DNA from: an uncultured Lachnospiraceae bacterium
Lineage (GTDB): Bacteria; Bacillota; Clostridia; Lachnospirales; Lachnospiraceae
Reading direction: 5' to 3'
DNA length: 6,827 bases
Assembly: GCA_947175845.1 (NCBI GenBank)
Contig: CAMWOK010000165.1
Coordinates: 1 to 6,827 of the forward strand
Under the pieces are notes generated by a model. The model was not told the DNA's origin, made no database searches, and saw only the letters and a list, made by a program, of their open reading frames with translations. Position numbers and translations under genes: made by a program. The stretch's first letter is position 1. Every line of letters starts with the position of its first letter. Below are positions 5,041-6,827 of the stretch, piece by piece.

Positions 5041-6827
5041 ATGAGAAAACATTCAATATGGACAAAGGCTGTGGCTCTTTTTGCGGCGGCTGCGGTCGGG
5101 ATGGCCACTGCGGGCTGCAGCGCAGGAGGGTGGCAGAACAGCGCAAAGAGCGGGAATGATGGATTGATAACGCAAGAAAGCGTATCTGCAAAAGATCCGC
5201 AGGAGGGCGGCACAAACGGAACAGGGCGGTATGTGGAGCACACTGTTTTTGAGGGGGACTATTGGGACCGGCTCAGCGTGCAGACACTGCACGACGGCAC
5301 AATCCTGTTTGTGAACAGCATGACTTCACAGAAGTATGCCTCGCAGGATGGCGGCGACACGTGGAAGACTCAGCAGAGTGAGGCTTTTGCGGCCTTTCGG
5401 GAAAAGCATTATCCGGTTTCGACAGCGGTGTCCAAAAACGGCGTGCTCGCGCTGGTCTGTATGGATCAAAAGGGTGTGCCGGCGGACGCGGAGTATGCGG
5501 AATACGAGTACAATCTTTATATTTATGGCACGGATGATGAAGCCAGGCAGATATCAATCGACCTGCCAGATGCCGATTCCGTTTTGAGCGAGGTGGTTTT
5601 TGACGGGAAGGACACTTTGTATGTGTATGCCAACGGGTGCCGGAATCTGTACAAGGTGGATATCGACGCCGGCACCTCAGAGAAGCTGACGGCGATTCCG
5701 GAGAACTGCTATCTGATGGACTGCAGGGAGGACATCCTGATGTGCATGACGTCTGAGAAAATATTTCTGTATGATTTGGCGGGGAAGCAGTTTATAAAGG
5801 ATGTGACACTCGACAATTTTATCCGGGATAATTATGAGGAAATGTCCTGGACGGGGGCGGGATTTACGGCGTACTCTTTTCTGGGAGAGGACCATACCAT
5901 CTATGTGGCCGGAGACAAGGGGCTTTACCGCCATGTGATTGGCGGAGGGATGATTGAGCAGGTGATGGACGGGAGTCTGTCGCAGCTTGGCACACCGTCT
6001 ATGAGCATTCAGGCAATGACAGTGAATGACCGAAATGAGTTTCTGACAGCGTACGCGGGCGGGAAGATCATCAAGGCGGCATACGACGCGCAGGTGCCTG
6101 CTGTTCCCAGTGAAAGGCTGACAGTGTACAGTCTGAGTGACGACGATCTGGTCAGGCAGACGATATCCTCCTACCAGGCGGCATATCCGGAGATGTATGT
6201 CGAATACCAGATCGGAATGGACGGGGGCGGCGTCACGCGGGAGGACGCGCTGAAAAAGCTGAACACAGAAATTCTGGGCGGCAGCGGGCCGGATGTTTTG
6301 CTGCTCGACGACATGAACATTGACACGTATGTCGAAAAAGGCGTGCTGATGGAGTTGTCGGACGTTGTCGACGCGGTGGACAGGGAGGAGGGATTGTACC
6401 GGAACCTGATTGAACATATGCGGGCGGATGGTATGATCTATGCCGTTCCTGCAGGGTTTGACATCCCTGTCATTATCGGGAAAAAGGAGATGGTGGAGGG
6501 CGTGACAGACTACCAGTCGATGGTGGAGACGTTTGAGAGGGCGCGGGTGCAGTACAAGGACACTGACATCCTGCAGATATGTTCGGCGACAGGCATAATG
6601 AAACGCTTTACACCGATGTGTCAGCCTGCGTGGAGGAGTGAGGACGGTGCACTTGACACAGCAAAGATCAGGGAGTTTCTGGAGCTTTCCAGGCGGCTTT
6701 ATGACGTGGAGATGAACGGGACGCCTGCGGAACATATTCAGCGGTATCGGCAGTGGATGGCCGGTGAGGACGGCACAAGCGCTGAGGATTCCCCATACTT
6801 TAAGGCAATGCGCGTGGAGTATTATCT
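5041..6827 (+). CDS. Lipoprotein with beta-propeller-like region and extracellular solute-binding domain (3' end beyond window)
   Basis: The frame is open from the ATG through the last base, giving 595 codons with no stop, so the protein is C-terminally cut by the window edge. Residues 1-26 are a lipoprotein signal peptide: basic start, Ala-rich core, and TAGC with Cys26 as the lipidation site. A Gly/Ser/Asn-rich linker follows (27-63). Residues about 65-350 look like a beta-propeller: one Asp-box SQDGGDTW (101-108) and blade-like strands such as DTLYVYANG (191-199), HTIYVAGDKGLYR (285-297) and NEFLTAYAGGK (332-342). From about 358 the sequence resembles family-1 ABC solute-binding proteins: ERLTVYSL (358-365), then LGGSGPDVLLLDD (412-424). 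The protein should sit on the outer face of the membrane. No permease or ATPase gene is visible, so a transport role is unproven. Its divergent position beside the two-component operon and the shared operator motif suggest it is a target, and perhaps a ligand-binding accessory, of that system. Confidence 0.88.
   Translation, partial: MRKHSIWTKAVALFAAAAVGMATAGCSAGGWQNSAKSGNDGLITQESVSAKDPQEGGTNGTGRYVEHTVFEGDYWDRLSVQTLHDGTILFVNSMTSQKYASQDGGDTWKTQQSEAFAAFREKHYPVSTAVSKNGVLALVCMDQKGVPADAEYAEYEYNLYIYGTDDEARQISIDLPDADSVLSEVVFDGKDTLYVYANGCRNLYKVDIDAGTSEKLTAIPENCYLMDCREDILMCMTSEKIFLYDLAGKQFIKDVTLDNFIRDNYEEMSWTGAGFTAYSFLGEDHTIYVAGDKGLYRHVIGGGMIEQVMDGSLSQLGTPSMSIQAMTVNDRNEFLTAYAGGKIIKAAYDAQVPAVPSERLTVYSLSDDDLVRQTISSYQAAYPEMYVEYQIGMDGGGVTREDALKKLNTEILGGSGPDVLLLDDMNIDTYVEKGVLMELSDVVDAVDREEGLYRNLIEHMRADGMIYAVPAGFDIPVIIGKKEMVEGVTDYQSMVETFERARVQYKDTDILQICSATGIMKRFTPMCQPAWRSEDGALDTAKIREFLELSRRLYDVEMNGTPAEHIQRYRQWMAGEDGTSAEDSPYFKAMRVEYY

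Noticed and set aside
5677..6735. Long 352-residue minus-strand open frame opposite the lipoprotein gene
   Set aside because: It lies entirely antisense to a frame with a signal peptide, lipobox, good ribosome binding site and recognisable domains. Its His/Arg/Leu-rich translation resembles a mirror of GC-rich coding DNA.

Overview
The window looks like a chromosomal segment of an anaerobic Firmicute, most likely of the Lachnospiraceae/Clostridia type. Supporting signs are strong AGGAGG-type ribosome binding sites, an EF-G-like paralogue of the clostridial kind, an OmpR-type regulator with its kinase, a Gram-positive lipoprotein, and AT-rich intergenic DNA around more GC-rich genes. This is an inference from protein style; there is no rRNA or other taxonomic marker.

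Layout. Positions 1-466 are AT-rich and apparently non-coding, with a plausible sigma-A promoter and several small dyads. Positions 467-2557 (+) encode a 696-residue EF-G-like translation GTPase, read here as an EF-G paralogue rather than the housekeeping fusA product. Its G domain departs from the EF-G consensus at several nucleotide-binding motifs. A strong bidirectional terminator at 2601-2638 separates it from a convergent two-gene operon on the minus strand. That operon is a response regulator (4028-4702) followed by a membrane histidine kinase (2678-3997). A 338-bp divergent regulatory region (4703-5040) separates the operon from a large lipoprotein gene that starts at 5041 (+) and runs off the window. 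The visible 595 residues of that protein are a lipobox signal peptide, a beta-propeller-like region with one Asp-box, and the first part of a family-1 extracellular solute-binding domain.

How the genes may work together. The divergent region carries two arrays of a TTTTAGAG-like motif repeated every 11 bp, the usual geometry of OmpR/PhoB-family operators. One array points toward the regulator-kinase operon (3 copies) and the other toward the lipoprotein gene (4 copies). In both, the last copy starts exactly 18 bp before the -10 hexamer. The simplest reading is that the regulator activates both its own operon and the lipoprotein gene, making a closed sensory module of kinase, regulator and surface-anchored propeller/binding protein. 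A 10-bp-arm dyad lies about midway between the two arrays. This module is the most interesting part of the window; its ligand and physiological role cannot be read from the sequence.
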